A DNA stretch of 64,000 nucleotides, taken from assembly GCF_035046505.1 (NCBI RefSeq), contig NC_089823.1, positions 107,965,412 to 108,029,411 on the forward strand, given 5' to 3'. The DNA is from Tiliqua scincoides. Taxonomy: Eukaryota; Chordata; Lepidosauria; Squamata; Scincidae. The position numbers and the translations under genes are program-made. This document shows, piece after piece, positions 45,282 to 57,305 of this stretch. The notes under the pieces are model-generated. The model made no database searches and was not told the origin of the DNA. It worked only from the letters and a program-made list of their open reading frames with translations. The stretch's first letter is position 1. Each line of letters begins with the position of its first letter.

Positions 45282-46899
45282 CAAAGGCTACAGTTTTGGG
45301 TCTGCCAATGGCCTTGCAGCCCAGTCATTTTTAGGTTGTGCATTTGTCAAAATAAAGTCTGCCACTTCTTTTTTGCCACTCATTTTTTATGAATGAGCAG
45401 GTAAATGATTTTATTTTTGAATGCTGAGTGCTGTCTTCTGTGTTCTGTCCACTTATTCTTTGGCATGATCATTTCAAAGTGTAGTATTCAAAACAGATGC
45501 AAACTGAAATAGCCAAGTGATATTATAAATCCTGGGTTGTTCTCTCTCCCCCCCCCCCCACAAGTCATTTCAGAATAGCTTCCCTGACAGGCCCTTCCAC
45601 ATCAGCACTAGTGCACAACCAAGGGGGATGGATTTTGAAATAAATTTTATAGACACTGAGATAGCATTGTGGCAGCAATTCTTTCAAGTCATGATAAGTT
45701 ATTACCTAGAGCGGTTTCATTAAATTAATGACACTGACACTTTCCCCAAGAGATTATTTTCCAAATCTGAACATCAAAAAGCTAAGAGTGTAATAGTGAG
45801 CCAAACTTGGGCATTCTAAAGAATAATTGTCTGCTGCTCCAAGCGATGAACTGGATGGGTGTGCAATTATTACAACAAAAGATCCCTACGACAGGATAGT
45901 GCTATTAAATAAACATAATAGTTAAAACTCAATTTTCTGTATAAGGCACTCATCTTTTACTTTATACCATAAAAATCAGTTTAGGGCTGAACAGTGATAG
46001 GGGCAGTTCTCTTTTTCCCTTAATGAAGCTGTATGCCAGGCAGATGGAGTGACTTTATGTCTCTTTTGAAGTCAAGATGGATAATTCAGAGCAGTCAATG
46101 CTTTATTATTCACCCAAGGTGTGGTGCTACCTGATTGTCATGCAAATCCTAACATCGTCTGGTAGTTAATTCTCAACTTCAAAAGTGCTCTAAATATTGA
46201 AGAGTGAAGCAATTATTAATTCACTTGGCAGAAATAGGGCTAGCTACAATTGCTGCCAGCTTTAATTGTTTCATTAAAACTCCCTTCTTGTGTAGAGATC
46301 CACACTGATAATCCTTCACTGTCACTTCAGGCCCCCTTCTAAAATCAGTGCAGCCCATGTCAAGTAGTCTTGAACAGTTGCCTGTAGCGTCAATTGAAAT
46401 AAACCCAGTGTTCTGCCATCTGTTGTCCCGTGTATGTGGCTGGTTTTTGTGGGCAGCATCACAGCCAGAAACCATCTCCGATACAGTAATTGCTTCCTTT
46501 GTGGTCATAATTGCCAAGTGAGCTGCTAGATCTCCTTCCTAACAACAAGTGTTTGTCCTCTGACAGAATGATGATGCAAGGATTTAGCAACCAGTTACCT
46601 TTGCTGTGGAGTAACTAGTAAGTTTAGGTTTGCTGCTTCCTCTCATTCTTCCCAGGCAGGGAACTTTACATCATACGGTGAGAGGGAGAACATTCTGCCC
46701 ACTTACAGAGTGTATGCAGAGTTTACATAGGAAGGGAGACATTAATACTGTTGACAGTCCCTTTATTCACAGTTTCAGAAGATTCTAGGGGAGGAGTCAA
46801 AATCCTGGATACTTCAGGGGGACATGGGAGGAGGGCTGGAAGAGGGAGATGAAGATGGGGCCAGAAAGGAGGAGACAAAAAAGGAGAGCACAAGGCAGA

Positions 46900-46901
<2 letters not shown>
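45282..46901. other. Intergenic DNA with a candidate conserved block 45560-46330
   Basis: A C-run lies at 45547-45559. The 45560-46330 part has no repeat signature, is rich in TAAT-type motifs and has an octamer-like atgcaaat at 46140-46147. No exon is supported; the 98-codon minus frame at 46221 has no domain. Confidence 0.4.

Positions 46902-46954
<53 letters not shown>
46902..46954. repeat. (GA)n microsatellite
   Basis: A pure GA run of about 53 bp. Confidence 0.97.
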
Positions 46955-46956
<2 letters not shown>

Positions 46957-47045
46957 TTCCAGGCTAACTTGGCAAGGGAGGGCATTGTAAAGAAGGGAGT
47001 GGATTGTCTCTATTCCTTGAGGTCCCTCATGCAGAAGAAGATTGA

Positions 47046-47562
47046 CAGCCCAATTCTAACCTGACCTGGAGTAGGCAGGCTGGTGGGCTTGCCCTGCATC
47101 CAAGGCAGGGTTGGGGCCAAAAATGGCGCAGCCTGGGGCAAGAGAAATGCTTCCCCTTATCCTGTGTTGTGCTGCCACAGCCCCAGTGGGGCTACTCAGA
47201 TCTCAGCCACCTCAAGAGGTGCTGCAGATCTGAGCAACATGGAGCTACCTGGAACAGGGATAGGATCTGGCATAAGTACTGGATCCTGGCCCTGCCCCCA
47301 ACCCACCTACCTGCTGCCTACCCTGAAACGCCACCCTCCCCATGCCCCCCCAGACCCTGTGCTGGCTGAGATTAGCCAGCACGGACTCATCATTTAGGCC
47401 AGTTGACTGGGTCTCGTGTCAGCCTCCAGAGGCCGGTATATGTTCATGCGCTGGCCTCCTTCCTCTTCCTGTGGTGCAAAAGTGTCTTACGACACTTTCA
47501 TGACACTGGTGGGCCAGCGCAAGGGACATGTGTTGGCCAAAAGAGTACTCTGGATTGCACCC
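47046..47562. mobile_element. Long Harbinger-like MITE, 517 bp
   Basis: It starts cagcccaattctaacctg and ends, inverted, gggtgcaatccagag. A perfect 3-bp duplication TGA flanks it (47043-47045, 47563-47565). It shares 'gggataggatctggcataag' and 'tggatcctggccctgcc' with the copy at 55289. The internal hairpin is at 47199-47240. Non-coding. Confidence 0.85.
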
Positions 47563-47565
47563 TGA

Positions 47566-48325
47566 ATAGCATTGCAGAGGAAGCCCTGCCCAGTGAGTGA
47601 AGGAGTGGCTAGAGAGCTTGATTAGTGGTATAAACAAACACACAGGGTACACATCTGCATGCACAAAACTGGTAAGGGAAAATCGGACTGCCATTATTCA
47701 AAGAGATTCTGAGTCTGCTTAGCTGCACTGTGTAATATCTCAAGTCACCCTTTCAGTCTTTGACATGCAACGTCTGAGCGATGCTTCGGCAATTCAGAAT
47801 CAATACCTTCAGTACCAAGAAAGGCTAGAGAACTTAACAAGGTTTTATGAAGTATGTAGCATGCCAAGGGTAGTGAGGCATGTTCATTCAAAGGGAAACT
47901 GGCAGCAAAAGTGGTATTTAAAAGGATGTATAACCTTTTAAAGGTCAGCCATTCATTCCCCCTTTCTTTCCCTGTCCTGTGACTGAAATAAATGTCTCCA
48001 TAATTCCAGTGGTGTGTGTGAGTGTGGGTGTGTGTATAGCAAGAACAGAGAAGTTTTTCTGCTTAGTTCACTGGGTAGAAATTTGACACAACATGGTACT
48101 ACTGTCTCAGTTCTCATGACTCTTGCAACCTTAAAATATGTTAAGACGCTAAGGATCAGCACATAATCACTAAGGCTGGAGGTTACCAATAGTAATGTCT
48201 GTCTAATTTCACAAAGAACTATGGGCATGAGTCAACAAAAATTAAAGACTTGTGTTTCTGCACAGTCACGTATACTGAAACAACCATTTCTCCTGGACAG
48301 AAAAATAAAAAAAGAAACTAACAAA
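47566..48325. other. Intergenic DNA
   Basis: A short TG run lies at 48010-48036. No gene is recognised. Confidence 0.4.
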
Positions 48326-48786
48326 CAGTCCAATTCTATCTTGGTCTTGTGCTAATGGAAATTGTGTTCCATCAATACAAGGCAAGAGCCAGTAATGTGG
48401 CAGCTCCTGTGACAACACATGGGCCAGGCACTTCTGGAGCCCCTACTGGAACAGGCAATCTGGGGCAATCTGGGGCATTTTGGGGGAGGATTGGGGTGGA
48501 ATCAGGACCATCTGGGGGAGGTGTCAAATGTGGGCAAGGGGCAGATATTGGCAGCAGTGGCACTAATAGTTTATGTCCCCAGTCTGAGCTCAACACACCC
48601 CCTTCAACCCATGTAGTTTTACTCCAGCCAAAGAGCTGGTGCATATTCAGGTAGGCCAATTTGAGACAAGGCTGAGGTGGAGTAGATTTTTGCTTACCTC
48701 TCCATTGCTGCCTGGTCCCCAACTGGCCCGTACTTGTAGCAGAAGTTGCACCAGTGATCTGAGCCAGTCCAGGATAGGACTGGGCT
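48326..48786. mobile_element. Long Harbinger-like MITE, about 461 bp, decayed
   Basis: It starts cagtccaattctatcttg and ends, inverted, with gcccagtcctatcctgga. The family motif 'aagagctggtgcat' is at 48629. The flanks are not a clean duplication. The 149-codon minus frame here is chance. Confidence 0.6.
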
Positions 48787-49070
48787 ATTAAGAAAAACTG
48801 ATAACTTTGGGGCATGCCCATGGGTTTTTGTATGAGATGTTAAATTCATACATTAAAATCTGTAAAACCACACACGATGCAGTAACAAGCTGTTATAACA
48901 ACGAAGAGCATCAAGTGTGATGCCTTTGTCTCCTTTAAATGCAAAAGGTGGAAATTAGTTCAGTTGTAAAAAAAAAAAAGGTAAATGGAACAGGGTTGAG
49001 GGAAGCTGTGGTCAGGAAGCCCAACTTAATCAGGATTTCCATATATGACTAACCGTGCAATCCTTGACTT
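48787..49070. other. Intergenic DNA
   Basis: Nothing is recognised. Confidence 0.4.
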
Positions 49071-49427
49071 CAGTGGTTCCCAAGCTTTTAGCACTGGGAT
49101 CCACTTTTTAGAATGAAAATCTGTCAGGACCCACAGGAAGTGATGTCATGACCGGAAGTGACATCATCAACAGGAAGAGTTTTAACAATCCTAGGCTGCA
49201 ATCCTACCCACACTTACCCAGGAGTAAATTCCACTTCCTATCATTGTTAAAAGCATTATTAATATTAAAGGTATGGATCTGTAACATTTCCCCAAATGCA
49301 AACACATACCATGGTAGCATCAAGTCTAATATATTAAAAATAAAATTTTAAAATGAATGGGGACCCACCTGAAAGATTGGCTCACGACCCACCTAGTGGG
49401 TCTCAACCCACAGTTTGAGAAACACTG
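49071..49427 (+). mobile_element. hAT-type MITE, family D1
   Basis: It begins cagtggttcccaagctttta and ends with the inverted match tttgagaaacactg. It is aligned by eye over its length with 5384-5711. It carries the same embedded 90-bp-MITE fragment (49195-49230). Confidence 0.8.
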
Positions 49428-49603
49428 CTTTGCATGTCTACTCAGAAGCAAGTCCCATTGTGTTAAATGGGGCTTACTCCCATGAAACTGTATAGGATTT
49501 CTGCCTCAGGACATCAGTACTATACATACTTACCTAGGAATAAGCCCCATTTAACACAGTGGGACTTACTTCTGAGTAAACATGTATAACATTGTGCTGT
49601 AAG
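49428..49603. repeat. Two adjacent 90-bp MITEs
   Basis: The first copy: 'tttgcatgtctactcagaag ... gtataggatttctgcc'. The second, in the opposite sense: 'agtactatacatacttacct ... catgtataacattgtgctg'. Both are decayed and directly abut the D1 hAT element. Confidence 0.65.
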
Positions 49604-50800
49604 GCAACATGGGAGCCAACAATGGAACAATTTTTCAACAGTCATATAATGACTCTGTGGTAACAGATGAATTACATCTTACACAATCTGAAAACTAGCT
49701 GAGTATGAACATATATAGAAAGCACATTTTGTGATCTCTTCATTGCACACTGAAAGGAAGCTCCAATTAGGTTGGGTTTTAGGACACCAAAGTTCTGATT
49801 TTTCACTACAGGCTGCATCTCACTCAACACAGACTTCTTTGTAATCAAAAAGGTTATGAAGAATCTGAGAACTCGGTCATGAAATTGGTGACTACATTTT
49901 CCGAAGAAAATTCAATCAGCCTCTCGTATCATAGCCCCGAACATCCATCAATTTTGTCGCAGAACATCTGTATGGCACAACTGATGTGCAGCTTTTTGCG
50001 GATCTCCAGAAGTATGCCAAAGTTTCTATCTCAAAATTCTGCTGTGATGTTCAGCTTTGTTTTTTCTTCACAATAGTGATTTTCCAATTTAATTGCTCAG
50101 ATGATAAACACACTGCAAAGCTGAAATATATTCAACTCAAGATAGTTGTTGGTTGCATTAAGTGAGGGGATTACCTGAGCTTTTGTGCATTTTTGTCTAT
50201 TTTTGGTAGGAACACTACATTGTGGGAGGCTGTTGTTTTTTATGTACATGGAGAATAATATCACTGTCGCAGAAGGAACTGCTGCAATAGATTTTTGTCA
50301 CTGTGGTAAAAGCCAAACTGTCAGAAATATATATGCATGCTATCAGAAAACAGTATTTGACTACACTCCTGGCTATTTCTTTGACCACCTATGCTACAAT
50401 ATACAAGACTATAACTTCCAGAGAATTGATATAAATGGGGTCAGTGATATTTCTCATGTTATTTCTTGTTACTTGGTGAAAGGAACATGGGCTCCTAGCC
50501 ATTTACTGTAACTGAATGGAAAGTGGGATGGAAAGCCTACCCTTTTGCACGTGGAGGAATTTCTCACTCTTTGCTAAATAGCAAACTTCCCCAAGAGGAG
50601 AGCAGGTCTCAGTGCTTCCTGTCATATGTCATCATTCCCATGTATTTGATCTGCGAGCACGGACTGTTCAAAGCCAGACGTGGAACAAAACAACTGCTGC
50701 TGAGACCTGGGTTGATACACCTAGGTGAGTGTCCCAGTGGGCACAGTGATATAGCATATGTTTACTTCCTCTATGCACAAAGCATACTTTGTGCATTAGG
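49604..50800. other. Intergenic DNA with an unexplained 108-codon frame
   Basis: The frame 50185-50511 (plus) is Cys- and aromatic-rich but has no domain I recognise. The block 49870-50100 retains CpGs. I do not call a gene. Confidence 0.35.
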
Positions 50801-51235
50801 CCCTGATCCTATCCCTCACCAGTTTACATAACACAATGGTGGCAAAAGAGTGCGCAATGTATCCTGTGTGGTGGGTGGGTAACCAAATGGCCCAGGAGAG
50901 GTAAGTAACATTATTTTTTACTGGTAGGCTGCCTGGTTACTAATAATGGGTCTCCAATGAGATTCTGGGGATAGGATCCCGGCATGTGTTGCCGCTGCTA
51001 TCAAAATCTGCCCCTGGTTTGGCCTGCTCCCCACACCTATTGTCCTCTGAACTGCTCCCTCCACCTTACCTGCTCTGGTGTGGCATCCAGGAACTTGCAT
51101 AGAGCCTTTAACTGCACTGGCAGGTCTGTAGCACACAAGAGTGCTGCGGGTTTTTCAATGCTGTAAGAGGACTTATGGCAGCCGATGGTGAGATCAGCCA
51201 CTGTAAGCCCTCGATTGCATTGCACCGTAATCCTG
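50801..51235. repeat. Probable long Harbinger-like MITE, decayed
   Basis: It starts ggccctgatcctatccctca and includes 'tggggataggatcccggcat'. The right end is weak (accgtaatcctgg). Confidence 0.45.
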
Positions 51236-52727
51236 GTAATGTGTGAGATGTGTGCGATTAGTGCTCCACATGGAGGCCTATTTAAGTGGTGACCTCATTT
51301 GTGTGATCTTCCCACATTTTCGAAGGGAGAAAAACTGAATGAAGAGAGCTTATATTCCGTTTCGTTTGGGTGCTTGGGGGAAGGGAGGAGTGTGTGCCAC
51401 CAAATGAAAGGATAAGCTGGCCAGGTAATTGTCCCTATCCAGCATAAAATGCAGCTTGAAACAGGAGGCGAGAAACGGGTCCAATGTTTTAAACAAAAAA
51501 ATATTCACTGCCCTGCCCACCTCTCTTGTTATGATTCAGGGTTAGTTAAAAGGCACCCAGATGACAGCAACAGTACCAGCTGAGTAGACAAGATAGATCT
51601 TTAATTCCCCACCCATTTCAAACTCTAGCCTTTCTCCAGGGGAAGCATTGCATCATAAATAAGTACAGCAGTTGGATTTGCTCACTGATTCAATGGAAGT
51701 CACCCATTCAATGAGCAAACCAGCTGCCTTATTTATTGTGATGTCATGTTTTCTTTGGTGTTCGAAGCACATTGAGAATGTAAGATATTTTTTCTCAACA
51801 CAGCTGCTACTGTTCCAGGGTGGGGGTCATGGTATTTTTTCCCCCACAGATGCTGGATCCCTTTTGTTGCTTTGTAGGTTAAAATATATCCTTAAATTAT
51901 TCTCCAAAAAAACTTTGAGGCTAGAAAGAGAATATGGTCCCAATTCGGGCAAAATTTCAGCACTGAGACCTTTTGATTACAACCAGTGAAAGTTGCATAC
52001 ATGGTTATAAAACTGAGATAGAAATTAGCACAGTTCATACCCTGTGTTCACTGTCACATATCAAATTTTCACTCGGTATCCCAGTATGGGTTGCTTCACT
52101 GAGGAAGCACTTTGGGTGTGTGTGCACACGGACATACAAGGGAAGTTATTGCTTTTCACTGCTATATTACATTCACGTGAAGGTACTGCTTGAGAATTCT
52201 GACTTCCACGTGGCTTCTTCTGTGCAAGGCTGTCTCGGCTGCAGTATGTGCAGTATGTGGAGTCTTCAATAATAGTCTAGCAGTCAAATTCTAACTGAAC
52301 ACCACCTGTGCTTTGCAGCTGCACTAACAGAGTGGAAGCTGCATCCTGTGGGAGGGGGATGGTCACTGAGGACTCCTCGAAGTAAGAGAACTTTTGTACT
52401 TTCCCTGATAAGCCTAACTGGATCTGTGCCCGCACTTTGACACAATTCCAAGTGGACACTGGGGAGGTGGATCCAGGACAGAAGAGGGTAAGATATTGAT
52501 GGAACTACTGCCACTGATATCCAACCCCTTCTTGCTATTGAAAAAAACCCCTTTCCACCCAGTCCCTGACCAATTCTGCCCACCTCACCGCAGCAATGTA
52601 CCAGAGCAGGGGCATTCAGGAGTGCTATTGTTGTGTGAACTGCCATTTTTACTGCCATCCTCCCACTGCCATTTTCAACAGTGGGTTCAGCTGCACACGG
52701 CAACATGTCACATTTTGCAAAGACTTA
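51236..52727. other. Intergenic DNA, probable decayed long MITE at 52275-52700
   Basis: 'gcagtcaaattctaactgaa' at 52279 resembles the start of the long MITE family, but no right end was located before the 90-bp MITE. No gene is recognised; the 140-codon minus frame (52284-52706) has no domain. Confidence 0.4.
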
Positions 52728-52817
52728 CAGCCCAATCCTATGCATGTCTACTCAGAAGTAAGTCTCATTAGAGTCAATGGGGCTTACTCCCAGGAAAGTG
52801 TGGATAGGATTAGGCTG
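52728..52817 (+). mobile_element. 90-bp palindromic MITE
   Basis: It has ends cagcccaatccta...taggattaggctg and is exactly 90 bp. A perfect duplication TTA (52725-52727, 52818-52820) flanks it. It is among the best-preserved copies. Confidence 0.92.
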
Positions 52818-52820
52818 TTA

Positions 52821-54194
52821 GAGGCCTGTTAGGATTGGGTCTCAATCATGTTTCAATGTTATTCCATATAAAACATTTATGCAAAACTAGTATTTCAGGG
52901 GAAAAGGATGGCCGTCTTCCACACTACAGGTTGTTCACCTCAAGTCCTTATTGCCTGGTGAAACCATCTCTGGTTTTGTCTCTGCCTGTGTCACTGCCTC
53001 CATGGTCAGAGGCAATATACTGCTGAATCAGATTCTGGGGGAAAAGAACATGGAAAGGCTGTCAGCTTCAAGCACTTGTCACCTGCATGCTGTTGACAGT
53101 TCCCAGAAGCATCTTGCTGGCCAATGCTGGAAATTGAATGCTGGACTAGATGAATCAACTTCATGGTTCAGAGGTTATGTACCTATTGCAAAGTGCTTAA
53201 GTACCCACCAGCATCACTCCTTTCATCATTGACCACAAAGCAAAACAGTCACTTGGAAACCATTCTCAGCTTCTCACAAACTACCATCCAAGTATTAGGC
53301 TTCATCTCGGCATGGAACTTAAAGCTAAGTAATTTTCATTAATTTCCATTTCTCTGAACCAGTAGGTTGATACTGAAAGTTAATCAAAACCTGAATATTC
53401 ATCCAGATATTCTGAGATAAGTTATCTTTCAATGAACTTTCTGATGTCAGGCTTAACTGAATAAGAATTGTTTGTTTACGGTTTCTGAATTTTTCAAAAA
53501 ATTTCAGCCTCTATAACTCCATCTTCTGGCCGTCACCATCTTCTAGCCGTTTCCCGTGATGGTGAAACTTTCCTTCACTCAGCCATCTGTACAGTATATT
53601 TTAGCTCTTGGGCCAAACGTCCTTCACAAAACTGATTTTAATAGAGGGACTATTTATGTGCCCTTAAAACCACAAAACCCATAATCCATTGTGGCCAGAA
53701 GTTGCATAAGCATGCTCAAAAGCAACCAGCGTCTTTAACTGTTTGGATATGCTATTGGGATTCACATTTTCTTAGGCCCCCTTGTGATTTTTAAGACTGT
53801 GTTTTCTGTATCATGCCAAAGAACAACTCCTGAATTTGTGTCCATACTGAAATTGAACATTTATCTTTACAAGGGATCTAAACGATGCCTGGATGATTCT
53901 TAATCAATTTTGGCTGCAAAAGCAAAATTGCCAAAATGTTGAAAGTGTTATTTTTACATTATATATTGTACAACTGCGTGCAGAAAATTATTGGGGGGGG
54001 GGAACCCTGACAACACTGGATTTTGGGGGCATGTTTTAGAGATTTATCTGATTTGGATAAAGTTGAAGAAATCACCTTTGTTGCTGGCTACATTCTAAAA
54101 TGTCAGGGATGGGTAAATGAAATTATCATGACTGATAAAATCAAATTGTTTCTGCTGGTAGGACGGTTGTCCCTTCTGGGATGCAGTTGACTGA
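52821..54194. other. Intergenic DNA
   Basis: A G-run lies at 53993-54002. No gene or repeat is recognised. Confidence 0.4.
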
Positions 54195-54284
54195 GAGCCC
54201 AATCCTATCCACACTTTCCCAAGAGTAAGCCCCACTGACACTAATGGGACTTACTTCTGAGTAGACACACATAGGATTGGGCTG
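54195..54284 (-). mobile_element. 90-bp palindromic MITE
   Basis: It has ends gagcccaatccta...taggattgggctg and is 90 bp. A perfect duplication TGA (54192-54194, 54285-54287) flanks it. Confidence 0.92.
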
Positions 54285-54287
54285 TGA

Positions 54288-55139
54288 GTTATTATTTCTC
54301 CTGGTCTGGGCCGCATACTTTTGAGATGGGGTTAAGTTCGCCCACGCTTTGCCATCCTGCTTTATGTGTGACTGTGCGTGGGTGTTAATGACTCCCTGGA
54401 CAGAGGCTAGGAAAAAAAATATATGACTTGGGGCAGATATAAATACTGAAGTGAAAGTGTGCTGGACACAACTGTCTGTCAGTTCTCCTGTAATGGTAGA
54501 TCACAAACCTTTCTCTGGGAAGCTGCTGTTTTCAGCTCAAGAGTTTCATTCCTCCTCCTCCTTTTCTTAAAACCAGCTGCTGCTGACACATTTTATTTGG
54601 AAGTCTTGGAGCGGAATCGTCTTCAAAAGAGTCCGTGGTCCTCACAATCCTGTCAGGTGTACAGGCACTTAAAGAAGTGTGCTAATGGCTCTCACATGTG
54701 CTATGTCAATTGTTTCTGACTTTCACCAGTAATTGTTAGAAAGCAGAGCCCCACAGTGCTTCTTGTGGGTTCTCCTAATGGTTCCTGCGACATGCAATGT
54801 CAGTTGACGTTTCACACAAACCTTTGAGAACTGTCTTTGCTTTGTTTCTGTCTGCTAACAGCTGTGTTCCTTACATCCTGCGTCCTGTCACTAAGAATAC
54901 TTGGCAACTGGAAATGTGCGTGTGAGTTGCATGTGCATGCATGCCTGTTACATCTGAAGAGTCAAGCTCTGAGCTACTGCATGTCTTGCTACAGGCATAA
55001 AAATCTATCATTTCTGCAATCTAAAACTGCAAGGCTGAGATAATACCTCACATTCAGCCTTCAGTGAAGTGCTGGAGGAAATAATAATCACAAACACTAC
55101 AGAGAAAACTTGTCTCCAATGTCATATGGGATCTGGAGC
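54288..55139. other. Intergenic DNA
   Basis: No gene or repeat is recognised. Confidence 0.4.
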
Positions 55140-55280
55140 AGTACAATGGTTAAGAGTATAAGCACTGAGCCAGGAATTCCTTGCTTCTTTTTTGCAGCTA
55201 ACCTGTCATCGCTCTCTAAATTGATTTAGGGAAAGCCACTGTGCCTCAATGTCCCCTTCCCTAACTCTGCAATATCAGAA
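55140..55280 (+). repeat. MIR/CORE-type SINE
   Basis: It follows the MIR order: 'caatggttaagagtataagc' (tRNA-like head), 'cagctaacctgtcat', 'agggaaagccactgtgcctc' and 'ctctgcaatatcag'. It is cut short by the long MITE at 55289. Confidence 0.65.
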
Positions 55281-55288
55281 GAATTGGA

Positions 55289-55845
55289 CAGCCCAGTCCT
55301 AACTTGTGCTGGAACAGGCAGGCTGACAGCAAGTTTTGCTGTCTGAGACTTGACCTGAGGCAAGGGAAAACTTTTCCCTTAATCCCGGGGAGAGCTGCAG
55401 CAGCCCCAGTGGATCTACTTGGATCTGTGCCATCTAAAGACGTGGTCAAATCTGAACAGCCTGGGACTGCCCTGGGCTACCTGGGAACAGGGATAGGATC
55501 TGGCATAAGTGCAGGATCCTGGCCCTGCCTTCAAATCCCTACCCGCCCGCCCTTGGGAATGCCCGCCACCCACCACCCGCCCTCCCTGCACCTTGAAATG
55601 CCTCCCTCCCACTTTCTCCCTGCTCTCCCCACACACACCCCCTCAGACCCCTGCACTGGCCAAGTTCAGTTGATGCAAACTCACCTAGACTGGGGCTTGC
55701 GTCAGCATGGGAAGGCAAGCGCACATCCGTGCTCCAGCCTATCTCCCTGAAAAGTGGTACAAAGGTGCTTTACAGCACTTTTGTGACACACTTTGGCTGG
55801 CGCATGGGACTTGCGTCGGCCAAAGGGCCACTCAGGATTGTGTCC
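55289..55845. mobile_element. Long Harbinger-like MITE, 557 bp
   Basis: It starts cagcccagtcctaacttg and ends, inverted, ggacacaatcctgag. The flanks GGA and TAA are not a clean duplication. It is homologous to 47046-47562 ('gggataggatctggcataag', 'ggatcctggccctgcc') and 61899-62474. The 148-codon frame (55304-55750) is chance. Confidence 0.8.
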
Positions 55846-55973
55846 TAAGTGTAGTATAAGTGGTTGCTTTAAAGATGGCCAAAAGCACATATTGAGCATT
55901 TAGGAAAAACACTAGGTAAACATTAAGGCCAAGACCTAAACTGGTGTTAATTGAGAACCAAGATGGTGAAGTA

Positions 55974-56201
55974 CAGCCATTTTCAACCACTGTGCCGTGG
56001 CACACTGATGTGCCTCGAATAGTCTGCAGGTGTGCCGTGGAGTTTGGGGGAGGGTCATTTATTAGTAGGGCCATTGGAGGGTGTGAGCCCCCTGCTGGCA
56101 GTACAGTGTGCCTTGTCAATTGTCAAAGGATGGAAGGTGTGCCTTGACAATTTTAGTAGCTTCTCAGTGTGCGGCGAGACAAAAAAGATTGAAAATCACT
56201 G
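55974..56201 (+). mobile_element. hAT-type MITE, family C
   Basis: It begins cagccattttcaaccactgt and ends with the inverted match attgaaaatcactg. The 8-bp flanks gtgaagta and gtgtagtc match at 6 of 8. The CORE-SINE begins directly at its right edge. Confidence 0.8.
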
Positions 56202-56416
56202 GTGTAGTCGTTCTGGCATTGGACTTAGATCTGGGAGATCCAGGTTCAAATCCTTGATTAGCCATGAACTTCCTGGATGACCTTGGGCCAATCACTATCT
56301 CTCGGCCTCACCAGCTCACAGGATTGTTGTGAGGACAAAAAAGGGGAAGAGCTATGTACACCATCTGAGCTCCTTGGAGGAAGGGTGGTTTAAAAATGTG
56401 AAAAATCAATAAATGA
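56202..56416 (+). repeat. CORE-type SINE
   Basis: A tRNA-like head (56202-56260) has the box B-like 'ccaggttcaaatcc' at 56240. The CORE phrase 'gatgaccttgggccaatcac' and the 3' part 'cacaggattgttgtgaggac' ... 'ctccttggaggaagggtggt' follow, ending in 'caataaat'. Confidence 0.8.
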
Positions 56417-57006
56417 AATTGCTGCTCCACTCATCCTTAGAGGCTTTCCAGCTTCAAGGGGCAGTGCACCCTGCACCTCTAAAGGATTGGTACTAGAGTC
56501 TGAGAAACCTCTTGAACAGCCACTATAGGTCACAAGGATTGACACTGAAAAGTAATTTTCCCCTCCACCAACACCACAAATGGGCTTCTTCTGCTTTATT
56601 TGACCTTTGGGTTAGCTTGTTTAGTGCCCTTAAAAGCTAGCCTTCCTTTCATGTTGTCATAATCAACATGCAGGAAATGTCTTGCCCTATTTGCATCATG
56701 TACACTCAGGAGACAATCCCTGTACTCACCCAATTGGTGAGAACATCTACTCCCATTGGATGGAAGCAAGACAATGATCTCCATCTCTTAAGTACTAATG
56801 GGTTTGCAGAACTACCTCCTTTCACTAGATCACTGAGACAACATGGTGACCCTTGACCCCTGAAAAATATAATGTGAATATTCTGCAGGATATCTTGTGA
56901 ATGTTCTTCATGTTTTCACATATGGAAATGTATATGTTGATTTTTCAAAAGCATTTCCGGCAAGCAGAATCGATTGTGTGAATGTTAACGCATGGCCACA
57001 AGACAG
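56417..57006. other. Intergenic DNA
   Basis: No gene or repeat is recognised. Confidence 0.4.
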
Positions 57007-57305
57007 CAGTGGTTTCCAATCTTACCATGGTCACAGCACCCTTCTTTCATGACACCCTCTCATGGCAGCACTGTGCCATGGGAGGGGGAGCCAGACTCCA
57101 GCACTTTCCCAATTTCTTGTGAGAATAGTGTGAGGTCTCAGGAGAATAGCACAAGATCTCATAAGAATTGTGCAGTCTTTGCCAGGCCAAGATGGTGGTG
57201 CTCATGACTGCTGGGATGAAGAGGCAGCTGGGGACATCCTGTAGTGCGCCTGTGAATTTGCTGCAGCACCCCAGAGCACCATGGTACACAGTTTGGGAAC
57301 CACTG
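57007..57305. mobile_element. hAT-type MITE, family F, 299 bp
   Basis: The ends are cagtggtttccaatc and, inverted, cagtggttcccaaac. The flanks caagacag and cattacag match at 6 of 8. Internal repeats of 'agaatagtgtgaggtctcag' type lie at 57121-57175. Non-coding. Confidence 0.75.

Noticed and set aside
52728-52817. The 90-bp element as a SINE or a CRISPR-like repeat
   Set aside because: The copies are dispersed in both orientations, have inverted ends and 3-bp target duplications, and are not regularly spaced. A transposon explains them.
55304-55750. A 148-codon proline-rich frame
   Set aside because: It lies wholly within a long MITE whose relatives do not keep the frame.
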